56,817 nucleotides of DNA from Photobacterium proteolyticum (GCF_001939735.1 NZ_MJIL01000059.1:1-56817), one strand, 5' to 3'; numbered from the stretch's first letter, positions 46,352 to 56,722 are shown. Translations and numbers: made by a program. The notes: generated from the letters alone by a model not told the origin.

Positions 46352-48367
46352 TTATTTCTTAAACATGGCCCGGATGTTAGCAATATGCGCCTGCCCTTTT
46401 TGCATTCGCTCCTGCTGGGTAACCGGCTTTCTTTCCGTCTCCCAGTCCAGATCATCCTGAGGGAGTTCGTACAAGAACCGGCTCGGCTCGGGTTTCAGTA
46501 GCTCGCCGAACTGTCTACGCTCCTTACATAAGGTGAAGGTTAGCTCTTTCTGGGCACGGGTAATACCGACATAGGCCAAGCGGCGCTCTTCCTCGACATT
46601 GTCTTCATCAATACTGCTCTGGTGCGGCAAGATGCCTTCTTCAGTACCAATCAGGTAAACATACGGAAACTCCAGCCCTTTTGAGGCATGCAAGGTCATC
46701 AGCTGTACCTGGTCGGCATCATCGTCATCTTCACCGCGCTCCATCATGTCACGCAGTGTCAGCCTCTGTACCACCTCTTTCAGGGTTTTCACTTCCTGAT
46801 CGTAGTTGTCGCCTTCCAGGTCGGCGGTGATCCAGCTATAGAGATCCGACACGTTCTTCATCCGCATCTCGGCCGCCTTCGGACTCGCCGACGTTTCATA
46901 CAGCCAGTCTTCATAATTGATATCACGCACCAGCTGACGAACAGCCGCAACCGTATCACCACGCTCGGCATTATCGGACAGCTCAACCACCCAGCGGGTA
47001 AAGCGCTGCAACGATTCTAGCCCTCGACCGCTCAGGTGCTGCTCCAAGCCCAGCTCAAAACTCGCGGCGAACAGACTTTTCCCTCGCATATTGGCATAGG
47101 TGCCGAGCTTCTCCAGTGTAACCGGGCCAATCTCCCGCCGCGGGGTATTCACAATCCGCAAAAAGGCATTGTCATCATCTAGGTTGGTCAACAAACGCAG
47201 ATACGCCATGATGTCTTTGATCTCGGCGCGCGAGAAAAAAGAAGTGCCTCCCGATATCTTGTAGGGGATCCGGTTTTGCATCAGGGCTTTTTCAAACAAC
47301 CTTGACTGGTGGTTGCCCCGGTACAGGATCGCATAGTCCTTATAACCGGTATTGTTCAAAAAGCGATGGGCAATCAATTCACCCACCACCCTTTCCGCTT
47401 CGTGATCTTCGTTCTTGGCGGTGATCACCTTGAGCAACTCGCCATCGGGGATCTCCGAAAACAGCGTCTTCTCGAATAGGTGAGGGTTATTGGCAATCAA
47501 GATATTGGCGGTACGCAGAATTCGGCTGGTCGAGCGGTAGTTCTGCTCCAGCTTAATCACCCGTAATGACGGAAAATCTTTATTCAGCAAGCCGAGGTTT
47601 TCCGGCTGGGCACCACGCCAGGAATAGATCGACTGATCATCATCGCCCACCACGGTAAATCGTGAACGCTCACCCACCAGCAACTTCACAAACAGGTACT
47701 GGCTGGTATTGGTATCCTGATACTCGTCCACTAGCAGATAGCGAATTCGGTTCTGCCAACGCTGGCGAACTTCCTGGTTATCGCGCAACAACAGTACAGG
47801 CTTCAAAATAAGATCATCAAAATCCAGCGCGTTGTAGGCTTTCATCTGCTTCTGGTACATGTCGTAGCAGTGGGCAAAGAGCTGATCTCTTTCTGTCTTG
47901 GCATAGGCCATCGCCTCACCAGGCGACAGCATGTCATTTTTCCAGTTGGATATCGTCGACAGCAACTGCTTGAGCAAATCTTTGTCACCGTCAATCTCGG
48001 CCTCGGTCAGCTCTTTAAGCAGGGCCATCTGATCCTGATCGTCGAACAGGGAAAAGCTCGCCTTCAGATCCAGGGCTTTGTATTCACGGCGAATAATATT
48101 AAGTCCCAGAGTATGGAAGGTAGACACCATCAGCCCTTTTGCTTCCTGACGACCCAAAGTCTGCCCGACCCGCTCTTTCATTTCACGAGCGGCCTTGTTG
48201 GTAAAGGTCAGCGCCGCAATATTTCGGGCTTTATAATCACAACGCTGAACCAGATACGCGATCTTGTTGGTAATCACCCGGGTTTTACCCGATCCGGCAC
48301 CAGCCAGCACTAAACACGGCCCGGCGACGTAATTTACTGCTTCGGTTTGCCTTGGGTTCAGTTTCAT
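46352..48367 (-). CDS. rep: ATP-dependent DNA helicase Rep
   Basis: A 671-residue UvrD-family helicase (E. coli Rep 673). AGAGSGKT at 22-29 is Walker [27 protein letters not shown] and [13 protein letters not shown] are further helicase motifs. [11 protein letters not shown] and the ERMQKGQAH...MFKK tail distinguish Rep from UvrD; the tail contacts DnaB in E. coli. It clears proteins ahead of the replication fork. ATG at 48367. Confidence 0.95.
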   Translation of the reverse strand: MKLNPRQTEAVNYVAGPCLVLAGAGSGKTRVITNKIAYLVQRCDYKARNIAALTFTNKAAREMKERVGQTLGRQEAKGLMVSTFHTLGLNIIRREYKALDLKASFSLFDDQDQMALLKELTEAEIDGDKDLLKQLLSTISNWKNDMLSPGEAMAYAKTERDQLFAHCYDMYQKQMKAYNALDFDDLILKPVLLLRDNQEVRQRWQNRIRYLLVDEYQDTNTSQYLFVKLLVGERSRFTVVGDDDQSIYSWRGAQPENLGLLNKDFPSLRVIKLEQNYRSTSRILRTANILIANNPHLFEKTLFSEIPDGELLKVITAKNEDHEAERVVGELIAHRFLNNTGYKDYAILYRGNHQSRLFEKALMQNRIPYKISGGTSFFSRAEIKDIMAYLRLLTNLDDDNAFLRIVNTPRREIGPVTLEKLGTYANMRGKSLFAASFELGLEQHLSGRGLESLQRFTRWVVELSDNAERGDTVAAVRQLVRDINYEDWLYETSASPKAAEMRMKNVSDLYSWITADLEGDNYDQEVKTLKEVVQRLTLRDMMERGEDDDDADQVQLMTLHASKGLEFPYVYLIGTEEGILPHQSSIDEDNVEEERRLAYVGITRAQKELTFTLCKERRQFGELLKPEPSRFLYELPQDDLDWETERKPVTQQERMQKGQAHIANIRAMFKK

Positions 48368-48491
48368 CAGCGTATCCTATGTCGTTTTTGATCATCTAAA
48401 GGTCAGCAGGCGCATTGTAGCGGGTTCCTGTCACATGTCTATTCGCCCCCGAATATTCATGGCTGATACCGTCTTCTTGTTAAGAAAACAC

Positions 48492-48537
48492 TTGCACAAT
48501 AAACAATGCTCAATAGAATAATGAATGAACATTCATT
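48492..48537 (+). promoter_or_regulatory. Promoter and palindromic operator of the vexRAB-like operon
   Basis: TTGCAC at 48492, 16 bases, TAGAAT at 48514, then AATGAATG, AA, CATTCATT at 48520-48537. The palindrome covers the start point and one arm is repeated directly after it (CATT at 48538). TetR-family repressors of efflux pumps bind such sites, so autorepression by the adjacent TetR protein is likely. Confidence 0.65.
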
Positions 48538-48566
48538 CATTACCTTTTTTTACATTTGTGACTTTT

Positions 48567-49133
48567 ATGAGTGATAAGAAAACACGCATATTGCAGGCAA
48601 CTGAAAAGTTGCTGGCAGTATATGGCTTTCACGGTATATCCATGCAGATGGTGGCCAAGGAAGCAGGTGTCGCGGCGGGGACCATTTATCGCTACTTCGA
48701 GGATAAAGACGACTTACTCCACCAGCTTCATGACCATATTTTAACTCACGTGGCGAACAAAATTACTCAGAACGTGTCAGATGAAATGCCTCTGAAAAAT
48801 CGCTTTCGTACCATGTGGTTGAATATTTGGAACATGGCAAATCAGGGGGATGCCCCACTGATAAACCGTGGTCAGTTTGAAAACCTGCCAAGGCGTCAGG
48901 GACAGGAACAGCATCAGTTGGAACAAAAGCTCTTTGCCAAGGTCAACCAGCTGTTTGATGAAGGAAAAGCCGGCGGTCAGTTTAAGCAACTCGATAATGA
49001 AATTTTAAGTGTTTTAAGCCTTGAGCCAAGCGCTTGCCTGGCTCGCAAACATGTAAACGGTGTTTTCAACGTTAGCGACGATGCACGAGATGCTGCACTC
49101 GAAGCGTGTTGGGATGCCATAACACAGCATTAA
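48567..49133 (+). CDS. vexR: TetR-family repressor of the RND efflux operon
   Basis: A 188-residue regulator. Residues 5-48 hold the helix-turn-helix (ILQATEKLLAVYGFHGISMQ, then GTIYRYFEDKDDL). It starts the three-gene operon with the MFP and RND genes, 28 and 12 bases apart. I prefer ATG 48567 (MSDKKTRIL) since the upstream ATG at 48525 lies inside the operator palindrome. No clear ribosome site precedes 48567. The name follows V. cholerae vexR-vexA-vexB, by position and family. Confidence 0.75.
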   Translation: MSDKKTRILQATEKLLAVYGFHGISMQMVAKEAGVAAGTIYRYFEDKDDLLHQLHDHILTHVANKITQNVSDEMPLKNRFRTMWLNIWNMANQGDAPLINRGQFENLPRRQGQEQHQLEQKLFAKVNQLFDEGKAGGQFKQLDNEILSVLSLEPSACLARKHVNGVFNVSDDARDAALEACWDAITQH

Positions 49134-49161
49134 CATTAGCAATTCCGGAGCACACCATAAA

Positions 49162-50268
49162 ATGAAAAAATGGATAGTGATGCTACTTCTCGCACTTCTG
49201 CTGTTCGGTAGTGTGATTGGTTTCAATCTAATGAAACAGAAAGGAATAGCAGAGTACATGGCTAACATGCCTGAGCCTGAATTTCCTGTAACGATTGTTG
49301 AAACTCAATCAACCAACTGGGTACCGGCAATTGAAGCCATTGGCTTCATCGAGCCAAACCAGGGGGTCACAATCACAACTGAAACCTCGGGCGTGATTAA
49401 CAAAATTGACTTCGAATCAGGCTCGACAGTCAAAACAGACCAGCCTCTGGTCAGTCTTGACTCAGATGTTGAAATTGCCAATCTGAAGAGCTCTGAGGCT
49501 CGCCTGCCAGCAGCAAAAGCCAAGTATGCTCGTTACCAAGGGCTATATCAGAAAGGGTCTATTTCCAAAGAAGCTTATGATGATGCCGAAGCGTCTTACT
49601 TCTCGCTGTCAGCCGACATTGAAAGCCTGAAGGCGACCATTGAGCGCCGTACAATCAAAGCACCATTTGATGGTGTCGTCGGCCTGCGTAATGTTTTCCT
49701 TGGCCAGTACATCCAGCCAGGTGATGACATTGTCCGCCTGGAAGATACCACGCTGATGAAACTGCGTTTTACCGTGCCGCAGACAGATATCTCGGATATC
49801 CACCTAGGCCAGGACATTGAGATTTTTGTCGATGCGTACCCTGAAACACCGTTCAGCGGCAAGATCAGTGCTATCGAGCCTGCCGTGAGCTATCAAAGTG
49901 GCCTGGTACAGGTACAGGCTGATATTCCAAACAATGAAGGCCAGCTACGCAGTGGTATGTTTGCCCGTGCACACATTATTCTGCCGACTCTGGAAAACCA
50001 AATCACGCTGCCACAGACTGCTATCACCTTTACGCTATACGGTGACAACGTTTACTTGGTAGGCAAAGATGACAATGGTGATCTGCGAGTTCGTCAGTCA
50101 GTGGTTAAAGTCGGTGAACGCAAAGGCGAGGTCGTACATATCCTTGATGGCGTCAAAGCCGGTGACACTGTTGTCACATCAGGTCAGGTTCGCCTGAGTA
50201 ATGACGCGAAGGTGCGTATTGTCGAAAGCAATGCACTCGAAGCGCCAGCAGAAACACCAATGCTGTAA
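49162..50268 (+). CDS. vexA: RND efflux periplasmic adaptor (membrane fusion protein)
   Basis: A 368-residue adaptor with one N-terminal membrane anchor (WIVMLLLALLLFGSVIGF). The lipoyl-type halves GFIEPNQGVTITTETSGVI and TIKAPFDGVVGLRNVFLGQYI (in part) flank a short coiled hairpin, followed by beta-barrel and membrane-proximal domains. It joins the inner-membrane pump to an outer-membrane TolC channel, which is not encoded here. GGAG lies upstream of the ATG. Confidence 0.85.
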   Translation: MKKWIVMLLLALLLFGSVIGFNLMKQKGIAEYMANMPEPEFPVTIVETQSTNWVPAIEAIGFIEPNQGVTITTETSGVINKIDFESGSTVKTDQPLVSLDSDVEIANLKSSEARLPAAKAKYARYQGLYQKGSISKEAYDDAEASYFSLSADIESLKATIERRTIKAPFDGVVGLRNVFLGQYIQPGDDIVRLEDTTLMKLRFTVPQTDISDIHLGQDIEIFVDAYPETPFSGKISAIEPAVSYQSGLVQVQADIPNNEGQLRSGMFARAHIILPTLENQITLPQTAITFTLYGDNVYLVGKDDNGDLRVRQSVVKVGERKGEVVHILDGVKAGDTVVTSGQVRLSNDAKVRIVESNALEAPAETPML

Positions 50269-50280
50269 TCCGGAGGATTA

Positions 50281-53200
50281 ATGCGTTTTACTGATGTTTT
50301 TATTAAACGTCCTGTTCTGGCGGTGTCGATCAGCTTTCTGATCGCCCTGCTCGGCCTGCAAGCCATTTTCAAGATGCAGGTGCGAGAATACCCAGACATG
50401 ACCAACACCGTGGTAACGGTGTCAACCAGCTATTACGGGGCCAGTGCAGATCTGATCCAGGGCTTTATCACCCAGCCTCTGGAACAGGCCATTGCCCAGG
50501 CTGATAATATCGACTTCATGACCTCGTCATCGGTGCTGGGTTCGTCCACCATTACGGTGACCATGAAGCTCAATACCGATCCGAATGCGGCGTTGGCGGA
50601 TATTCTGGCCAAAACCAACTCAGTGCGATCCCAGTTACCTAAGGAGTCAGAGGATCCGACTGTAACCATGTCGACAGGTTCGACGACCGCGGTAATGTAT
50701 ATCGGCTTTACCAGTAACGAGCTGGCTTCCAGCCAGATCACCGACTACCTGGAGCGCGTGATCAATCCGCAGTTCTTCACGGTAAACGGTGTCTCTAAAG
50801 TCGATCTCTATGGCGGGATGAAATATGCCCTGCGTGTCTGGTTGGATCCGGCCAAAATGGCAGCATACAACCTGACAGCGACCGATGTGATGAACGTGTT
50901 GAATGCCAACAACTACCAGTCGGCAACCGGTCAGGCTGTGGGTGAGTTTGTCCTGTACAACGGTACGGCAGATACCCAGGTATCCAATACCGATGATCTG
51001 GAGAAATTGGTGGTATCAACCAAGGAAGGCCAGGTGATCCGTCTGGGTGACATCGCGAAAGTCACGCTTGAAAAGAGCCATGATGTCTACCGCGCTTCGG
51101 CAAACGGTGAAGAGGCTGTTGTTGCTGCTATTAACGCCGCTCCGAGTGCCAACCCAATCAACATCGCCGCTGATATTATTGAGCTGTTACCTGAGCTAAA
51201 ACGTAACATGCCTGAAAATATCTCGATGAACGTGATGTATGACTCCACCATCGCTATCAACGAGTCAATTAACGAAGTAATCAAGACTATCGCAGAAGCG
51301 GCTCTGATCGTATTGGTGGTGATCACCCTATTCCTGGGTTCATTCCGTGCCGTTATCATTCCGATCGTGACTATTCCTCTCTCTTTGATTGGTGTAGCAA
51401 TGGTTATGCAGAGCTTTGGTTTCTCCTGGAACCTGATGACCCTGCTGGCAATGGTACTGGCGATCGGCCTGGTGGTTGATGATGCCATCGTTGTACTGGA
51501 AAACGTCGACCGTCACCTCAAGCTGGGCGAGTCACCGTTCAGGGCAGCAATTATCGGCACCCGTGAAATTGCCATTCCGGTTATCGCCATGACCCTGACG
51601 CTGGGTGCGGTATATGCACCTATCGCTATGATGGGCGGGATCACCGGCTCGCTGTTCAAAGAGTTCGCCCTGACCCTGGCCGGGGCGGTATTTGTATCCG
51701 GTATCGTAGCATTGACGCTGTCGCCGATGATGTGTTCTAAAATGCTCAAGGCTAATGAGAAGCCAAGCAAATTTGAAACATCTGTCCATAACTTTCTGGA
51801 TCGCATGACCAACCGCTATGAGAAAATGCTTGGCGGCGTCATGAACATGCGTCCTGTAGTTATTGTCTTTGCGGTTATCGTGTTTGGCTCCCTGCCGATG
51901 CTGTTTAAGTTTATCCCGAGTGAACTGGCGCCATCGGAAGATAAGGGCGTATTAATGATGATGGGTACATCACCGTCCAATGCCAATCTAGACTACATCG
52001 AAAACACCATGGCAAAGGTCAACCAGATCCTGACCGAGCAGCCTGAAGTAGCCTATGCGCAGGTATTCTCCGGGGTACCAAACTCGAACCAGGCCTTTGG
52101 TATTGCGTCGATGGTGCCTTGGAGTGAGCGTGAGGCGAGTCAGGCAGAGGTTGTTAAGCGAGTCACTGACTTGGTTAAGGATGTCCCTGAAATGGCTGTC
52201 ACAGCATTCCAGATGCCGGAACTGCCGGGTGCGGGCTCTGGGCTGCCAATTCAGTTCGTTATTACAACACCGAACCAGTTCGAAAGCCTGTTCCAGGTTG
52301 CCACTGATATTCTAGCCGATGTGAATGCAAACCCGATGTTCGTCTATTCCGATCTCGATCTGAACTACGACTCGGCAACAATGAAGATCCATATCGACAA
52401 GGACAAAGCTGGCGCCTACGGCGTGACGATGCAGGATATTGGTATCACCCTGAGTACCATGATGGCCGATGGTTATGTCAACCGTATCGACCTCAATGGC
52501 CGCTCTTACGAGGTGATCCCCCAGGTTGAACGTAAGTACCGCCTGAACCCTGAATCGATCAAAGGTTACTACGTACGTGCTGCTGACGGTAACGCCATTC
52601 CACTGGGTAGCCTGATCACCATTGATGTCGTAGCAGAACCTCGTTCGCTGCCACACTTCAATCAGCTTAACTCTGCAACCATTGGTGCAGTTCCGGCACC
52701 GGGTACAGCGATGGGTACGGCGATTGACTGGTTCCAGAACGATGCAGCCAGCCAGCTTCCATCAGGCTATCAGTATGACTTTATGGGTGAGGCCCGCCAG
52801 TTCGTTACCGAAGGTAATGCCCTGTACATGACCTTTGCCCTGGCACTGGCTATTATCTTCCTGGTATTGGCAATCCAGTTCGAGTCACTACGCGACCCAC
52901 TGGTTATTCTGGTCTCGGTACCGTTGGCTATCTGTGGTGCTCTTATAGCTCTAGCCTGGGGTGCGGCTTCAATGAACATCTACTCACAGGTCGGTCTGAT
53001 CACCCTGATTGGTTTGATCACCAAACACGGTATCCTGATCTGTGAGGTTGCCAAAGAAGAACAGCTTCACCACCAGAAAGATCGCATGGCAGCAGTGATG
53101 GAAGCAGCGAAAGTTCGTCTGCGTCCTATCCTGATGACAACAGCGGCGATGATTGCAGGTCTGATCCCATTGCTCTATGCAACGGGTGCCGGTGCCGCTC

Positions 53201-53397
53201 AGCGTTTTAGTATTGGTATTGTTATCGTATCGGGCCTGGCCATCGGTACGCTCTTTACCCTGTTCGTACTGCCGGTGATCTACACCTATCTGGCAAGTAT
53301 TCACAAACCGCTACCAATCTTTGTCGAGGACAAAGATCTGGAAAAGCTGAAGCGGGCGGACGAAGCACGCAATGCTTTGAAAGCTCGTGACTGCTAA
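50281..53397 (+). CDS. vexB: RND multidrug efflux pump permease
   Basis: A 1038-residue HAE1-family transporter with twelve membrane helices and two large periplasmic loops. FTDVFIKRPVLAVSISFLI opens it; LAIGLVVDDAIVVLENVDRH in helix 4 contains the paired Asp of the proton relay, and a Lys in helix 10 lies in GLITKHGIL. Exports bile salts, detergents or drugs in related species. CGGAGGA precedes the ATG; a terminator follows. Confidence 0.9.
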   Translation: MRFTDVFIKRPVLAVSISFLIALLGLQAIFKMQVREYPDMTNTVVTVSTSYYGASADLIQGFITQPLEQAIAQADNIDFMTSSSVLGSSTITVTMKLNTDPNAALADILAKTNSVRSQLPKESEDPTVTMSTGSTTAVMYIGFTSNELASSQITDYLERVINPQFFTVNGVSKVDLYGGMKYALRVWLDPAKMAAYNLTATDVMNVLNANNYQSATGQAVGEFVLYNGTADTQVSNTDDLEKLVVSTKEGQVIRLGDIAKVTLEKSHDVYRASANGEEAVVAAINAAPSANPINIAADIIELLPELKRNMPENISMNVMYDSTIAINESINEVIKTIAEAALIVLVVITLFLGSFRAVIIPIVTIPLSLIGVAMVMQSFGFSWNLMTLLAMVLAIGLVVDDAIVVLENVDRHLKLGESPFRAAIIGTREIAIPVIAMTLTLGAVYAPIAMMGGITGSLFKEFALTLAGAVFVSGIVALTLSPMMCSKMLKANEKPSKFETSVHNFLDRMTNRYEKMLGGVMNMRPVVIVFAVIVFGSLPMLFKFIPSELAPSEDKGVLMMMGTSPSNANLDYIENTMAKVNQILTEQPEVAYAQVFSGVPNSNQAFGIASMVPWSEREASQAEVVKRVTDLVKDVPEMAVTAFQMPELPGAGSGLPIQFVITTPNQFESLFQVATDILADVNANPMFVYSDLDLNYDSATMKIHIDKDKAGAYGVTMQDIGITLSTMMADGYVNRIDLNGRSYEVIPQVERKYRLNPESIKGYYVRAADGNAIPLGSLITIDVVAEPRSLPHFNQLNSATIGAVPAPGTAMGTAIDWFQNDAASQLPSGYQYDFMGEARQFVTEGNALYMTFALALAIIFLVLAIQFESLRDPLVILVSVPLAICGALIALAWGAASMNIYSQVGLITLIGLITKHGILICEVAKEEQLHHQKDRMAAVMEAAKVRLRPILMTTAAMIAGLIPLLYATGAGAAQRFSIGIVIVSGLAIGTLFTLFVLPVIYTYLASIHKPLPIFVEDKDLEKLKRADEARNALKARDC

Positions 53398-53415
53398 GCT
53401 AGTTAGATAAATGAT

Positions 53416-53441
53416 AAGGCCGCTTTATGCGGCCTTTTTTA
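53416..53441 (+). terminator. Intrinsic terminator after the RND operon
   Basis: AAGGCCGC, loop TTTAT, GCGGCCTTTTTT. Confidence 0.9.
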
Positions 53442-53526
53442 ATTTATGATTGAACGACGACAACCCGATTATATTTGAATAAAATAACCGCAACAGATTA
53501 AAAGCCGTTACGGAGTTAACTCAGCT

Positions 53527-53796
53527 ATGTTTGATCCAAAAAAGCTTGAGCAGGTTGCCAAGCAGATCCACGAGTCAATGCCTCAGCCAGTAAAAGAGCT
53601 AGGCAACGATGTAGAACAGAAAGTTCGTCAGGTGATTCAGGCGCAGCTTGGTAAACTAGACGTTGTTAGCCGCGAGGAGTTTGATGTTCAGACTCAGGTT
53701 CTTTTGCGCACCCGCCAGAAGCTTACTGAGCTGGAACAGAAAATGGGCGAGCTGGAAACAAAGCTGGCTGACAGCAAGCAAGATAGCGATGCGTAA
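53527..53796 (+). CDS. ubiK: Ubiquinone biosynthesis accessory factor UbiK (BMFP family, formerly YqiC)
   Basis: An 89-residue protein: [19 protein letters not shown] at the start, an amphipathic helix, then a C-terminal coiled coil ([21 protein letters not shown], in part) that trimerises in the family. UbiK works with UbiJ in the aerobic ubiquinone complex. GGAG precedes the ATG. The same genome region carries ubiD, but the two lie 29 kb apart. Ends at a terminator shared with ilvC. Confidence 0.9.
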   Translation: MFDPKKLEQVAKQIHESMPQPVKELGNDVEQKVRQVIQAQLGKLDVVSREEFDVQTQVLLRTRQKLTELEQKMGELETKLADSKQDSDA

Positions 53797-53822
53797 TCTA
53801 CCGTCACTATAAAACAAGTAAC

Positions 53823-53859
53823 AAAAAGCCCGGCAAATGAAATGTGCCGGGCTTTTTAT
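53823..53859. terminator. Bidirectional terminator between ubiK and ilvC
   Basis: AAAAAGCCCGGCA, nine-base loop, TGCCGGGCTTTTT. T runs on both strands suit the convergent genes. Confidence 0.92.
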
Positions 53860-53873
53860 TTATCTAGCTGAAA

Positions 53874-55358
53874 TTAACCACCTACAGCAATGCGCTTCAT
53901 GTCAGTCATGTAGCCGCGTAGCTCCTGTCCAACCCACTCAACCGGGTGACTACGCACAGCTTCATTCACATCAATCAGTTTCTGGTTATCAACCTGGTTG
54001 CTGGTTTCGCCCAGGCCTTTACCAATCACGTCAGTACCTACTGAAGGCATGAACTTCTCGCGTAGTAATGGAGTGGCAACATTGGCGAACAGGTAGTTAC
54101 CGTATTCTGCTGTATCAGAGATAACAACATTCATCTCATACAGGCGCTTACGTGCGATAGTGTTCGCAATCAGCGGCAGCTCATGCAGGGACTCATAATA
54201 GGCCGACTCTTCGATAATGCCTGAGGCTGTCATCGCCTCAAAGGCAAGCTCAACACCGGCACGAACCATAGCAACCATCAGGATGCCGTTGTCAAAGTAC
54301 TCCTGCTCTGCAATCTGCAGCTCCGAATCAGGGTAGTTTTCAAAAGCAGTTTCAGCCGTCTCGGCACGCCATCCCAGCAGGTTGGCATCATCATTGGCCC
54401 AGTCCGCCATCATAGTGCTAGAGAAGTGACCGGTAATGATGTCATCCATATGCTTGTTGTAAAGCGGACGCATGAGCTCTTTAAGCTCTTCGGACAGCTC
54501 GTACGCTTTAACTTTCGCCGGATTAGACAGACGATCCATCATATGAGTGATGCCACCGAACTTCAGGGCTTCGGTAATCGTCTCCCAGCCAAACTGAAGT
54601 AGTTTACCGGCATAGGCAGGCTCAATACCTTCAGCAACCATTTTCTCGTAACAGACGATTGAACCAGCCTGCAGCATGCCACAAAGAATTGTTTGCTCAC
54701 CCATTAGGTCTGACTTCACTTCGGCAACAAACGAAGACTCGAGTACACCAGCACGGTGACCACCAGTTGCCGCAGCCCATGCTTTGGCAATATCCAGGCC
54801 CTCACCTTTCGGATCGTTTTCAGGGTGAACAGCAATCAGGGTCGGAACACCAAAACCACGCTTGTACTCTTCGCGAACTTCGGTACCCGGACATTTAGGC
54901 GCAACCATTACAACAGTCAGATCATCACGAACCTGCATGCCTTCTTCAACAATGTTGAAGCCATGCGAATAACCCAATGCCGCACCTTGCTTCATCAACG
55001 GCATTACGGTTTCAACAACATTTGAGTGCTGTTTGTCTGGCGTTAGGTTAACCACAAGATCAGCTTGCGGGATCAGTTTTTCGTAGCTATCGACTTCAAA
55101 ACCGTTTTCTTTGGCATTCCTAAACGACTGACGCTGCTCATCAATTGCCGCCTGACGTAATGCATAGGCAACATCCAAACCTGAATCACGCATATTCAGA
55201 CCTTGGTTCAAGCCCTGCGCACCACAACCAACGATAACCACTTTCTTGCCTTTCAGGAAATCGGCTTCTGTTGCAAACTCAGCACGATCCATAAAACGAC
55301 AACGGCCAAGCTGATCTAGCTGCTGGCGTAGGTTTAGGGTATTGAAATAATTAGCCAT
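53874..55358 (-). CDS. ilvC: Ketol-acid reductoisomerase, class II (long form)
   Basis: A 494-residue enzyme of branched-chain amino-acid synthesis. [21 protein letters not shown] is the NADPH loop (given in part); [18 protein letters not shown] and [15 protein letters not shown] hold Mg-binding residues. The long C terminus with a duplicated helical domain marks class II, as in E. coli (491). I start at ATG 55358 behind GGAG; the frame from 55397 has no family support. Activated by divergent ilvY. Confidence 0.96.
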   Translation of the reverse strand: MANYFNTLNLRQQLDQLGRCRFMDRAEFATEADFLKGKKVVIVGCGAQGLNQGLNMRDSGLDVAYALRQAAIDEQRQSFRNAKENGFEVDSYEKLIPQADLVVNLTPDKQHSNVVETVMPLMKQGAALGYSHGFNIVEEGMQVRDDLTVVMVAPKCPGTEVREEYKRGFGVPTLIAVHPENDPKGEGLDIAKAWAAATGGHRAGVLESSFVAEVKSDLMGEQTILCGMLQAGSIVCYEKMVAEGIEPAYAGKLLQFGWETITEALKFGGITHMMDRLSNPAKVKAYELSEELKELMRPLYNKHMDDIITGHFSSTMMADWANDDANLLGWRAETAETAFENYPDSELQIAEQEYFDNGILMVAMVRAGVELAFEAMTASGIIEESAYYESLHELPLIANTIARKRLYEMNVVISDTAEYGNYLFANVATPLLREKFMPSVGTDVIGKGLGETSNQVDNQKLIDVNEAVRSHPVEWVGQELRGYMTDMKRIAVGG

Positions 55359-55431
55359 AACTACAAACTCCGTGAATTCTGTTCCTTGGGTCGACATCTT
55401 CCTGTCGAATAACCTGATAGTAGAACAGGTA

Positions 55432-55482
55432 CTTTGTTGCGCAAAGTGATATATTCACAACAACTCATTGCAAAAAGTGCAA
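55432..55482. promoter_or_regulatory. IlvY-type operators in the ilvC-ilvY intergenic region
   Basis: CTTTGTTGCGCAAAG at 55432-55446 and TTGCAAAAAGTGCAA at 55468-55482 are two palindromic sites of similar half-site TTGC/GCAA, 21 bases apart. In E. coli IlvY binds tandem operators with such motifs between ilvC and ilvY, activating ilvC when acetolactate is bound. The ilvY ATG is at 55491, just beyond the second. Confidence 0.65.
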
Positions 55483-55490
55483 CATGGACG

Positions 55491-56372
55491 ATGAACATCA
55501 AAAACCTGCAACTATTCCTACATCTGTGTGATTCTAAAAGCTTTAGTCAAACAGCGCAGGCTATGCATATTAGCCCGTCAGCGCTTAGCCGCATCATTCA
55601 GCGAATGGAAGATGAGACCGGACAAACATTATTTATCCGAGACAACCGCAGTGTGGAATTAACCTCTGCCGGAAAAAAGCTATTGCCAGTTGCAGCCCAA
55701 ATTGTGTCTAGCTGGCTAGAGCTCAAAACACAGCTCAACGACCAACAGCAGCAGCTACAGGGAAAGCTAAAACTTTTTTGCTCTGTAACAGCAAGCTATA
55801 GCCACCTCCCAGCGATTCTCAACGAATTCCGTCAGCTCTATCCGCAGATCGAAATTCAGCTCATCACCGGCGATCCAGCTCAGGCCGTTGATAAAGTATT
55901 ACAGGATGAAGCTGATATCGCCATAGCAGCCAAACCAGAAGCGCTTTCAGCTAAGTTAACCTACCTTGAGCTAGACAAAGTAACGATGTCTGTTGTTAGC
56001 CCGCTGATCCCGCCTCCTGGGCTGCAGAAGTACCTCACCGATACGCCAGACTGGAGCCAGCTTCCATTTATTCTTCCTGAATCAGGGACAGCAAGGGAAC
56101 GTGCCGACAAGTGGCTGAAGTCAAAGAAAGTAAAACCTAGCATTTATGCCCAGGTTGGAGGGCATGAAGCGATTGTCAGTATGGTTGCTCTTGGCTGTGG
56201 CGTTGGTATTGCCCCCGATGTTGTCATTAACAATAGCCCGGTAGGCGATAAAGTCCGTCGTCATTACCAAGAGGATATCGCCCCGATGCAGTTAGGACTC
56301 TGCTGTAAGCGCAGTAGAGAGCAAGAACCTTTATTATCAGCCTTGCTTGAACTCTTCTTGAATCACCCCTGA
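55491..56372 (+). CDS. ilvY: LysR-family activator IlvY
   Basis: A 293-residue LTTR. Residues 1-60 form the winged helix (NLQLFLHLCDSKSFSQTAQA, then SPSALSRIIQRMEDETGQ). Position divergent from ilvC and overall fit identify it as IlvY, which activates ilvC with acetolactate or acetohydroxybutyrate as inducers. I start at ATG 55491 (MNIKNLQLF); the earlier frame from 55434 would run through the operators. Confidence 0.9.
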   Translation: MNIKNLQLFLHLCDSKSFSQTAQAMHISPSALSRIIQRMEDETGQTLFIRDNRSVELTSAGKKLLPVAAQIVSSWLELKTQLNDQQQQLQGKLKLFCSVTASYSHLPAILNEFRQLYPQIEIQLITGDPAQAVDKVLQDEADIAIAAKPEALSAKLTYLELDKVTMSVVSPLIPPPGLQKYLTDTPDWSQLPFILPESGTARERADKWLKSKKVKPSIYAQVGGHEAIVSMVALGCGVGIAPDVVINNSPVGDKVRRHYQEDIAPMQLGLCCKRSREQEPLLSALLELFLNHP

Positions 56373-56556
56373 CAAACCATTGGTGAGAGCGAAAAACGTC
56401 ATATCTCAGCCCCTGCAGCTTCAGCAGGCTTGCCTTGTAGAGGATTGATATAAACAGGGGGGACGCGCAGTCTGAGGCTTTCGAAGAAGTGACGGAACAA
56501 AGGGGGCGCATAGTCTCGGGCTATCCGACCTGAGGGCGGACAGAATTAACAGATAC
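56373..56556. other. Gap between ilvY and the second tRNA operon, no gene seen
   Basis: CCTGC...GCAGG arms at about 56412-56432 give a weak hairpin. The stretch 56455-56545 is G-rich without a frame of family character. It may hold the decayed end of the tRNA operon. Confidence 0.35.
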
Positions 56557-56588
56557 AAAAAAGCCTCAGCATTTCTGCTGAGGCTTCT
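56557..56588 (-). terminator. Terminator after the tRNA-Asp-like element
   Basis: On the - strand GCCTCAGC, loop AGAAAT, GCTGAGGC, then six T. Its sequence and its TTAAG/TTTTTTGTAT borders match those of the hairpin at 56723-56752. Confidence 0.9.
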
Positions 56589-56595
56589 TAATAAG

Positions 56596-56709
56596 TGGCG
56601 GAGCGGCTGGGCCGGCATTCCGGCGGGACTCGAACCCGCGAATGCCTTCGGCAGCGTGACAGGCCGCTGCTTTCAAGGTAAATAGGCTAACCAACTGAAC
56701 TACCGCTCT
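56596..56709 (-). ncRNA. Enlarged tRNA-Asp-like element
   Basis: On the - strand it starts AGAGCGGTAGTTCAGTTGG, has CCTGTCAC (Asp-type anticodon loop), CGCGGGTTCGAGTCCCG (T arm identical to the neighbouring tRNA-Asp) and ends GCCGCTCCGCCA. Total length is 114 rather than 77. Insertions flank the anticodon stem and the T arm. Two of them, GGCATTC and GAATGCC, pair and lengthen the T stem by seven pairs; CCTT and AAGG could lengthen the anticodon stem outside a six-pair GCAGCG/CGCTGC helix. The outer acceptor pair is A-C. It is either a decayed copy or a structured tRNA-derived RNA. Confidence 0.6.
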
Positions 56710-56722
56710 GTACTGCACATAC

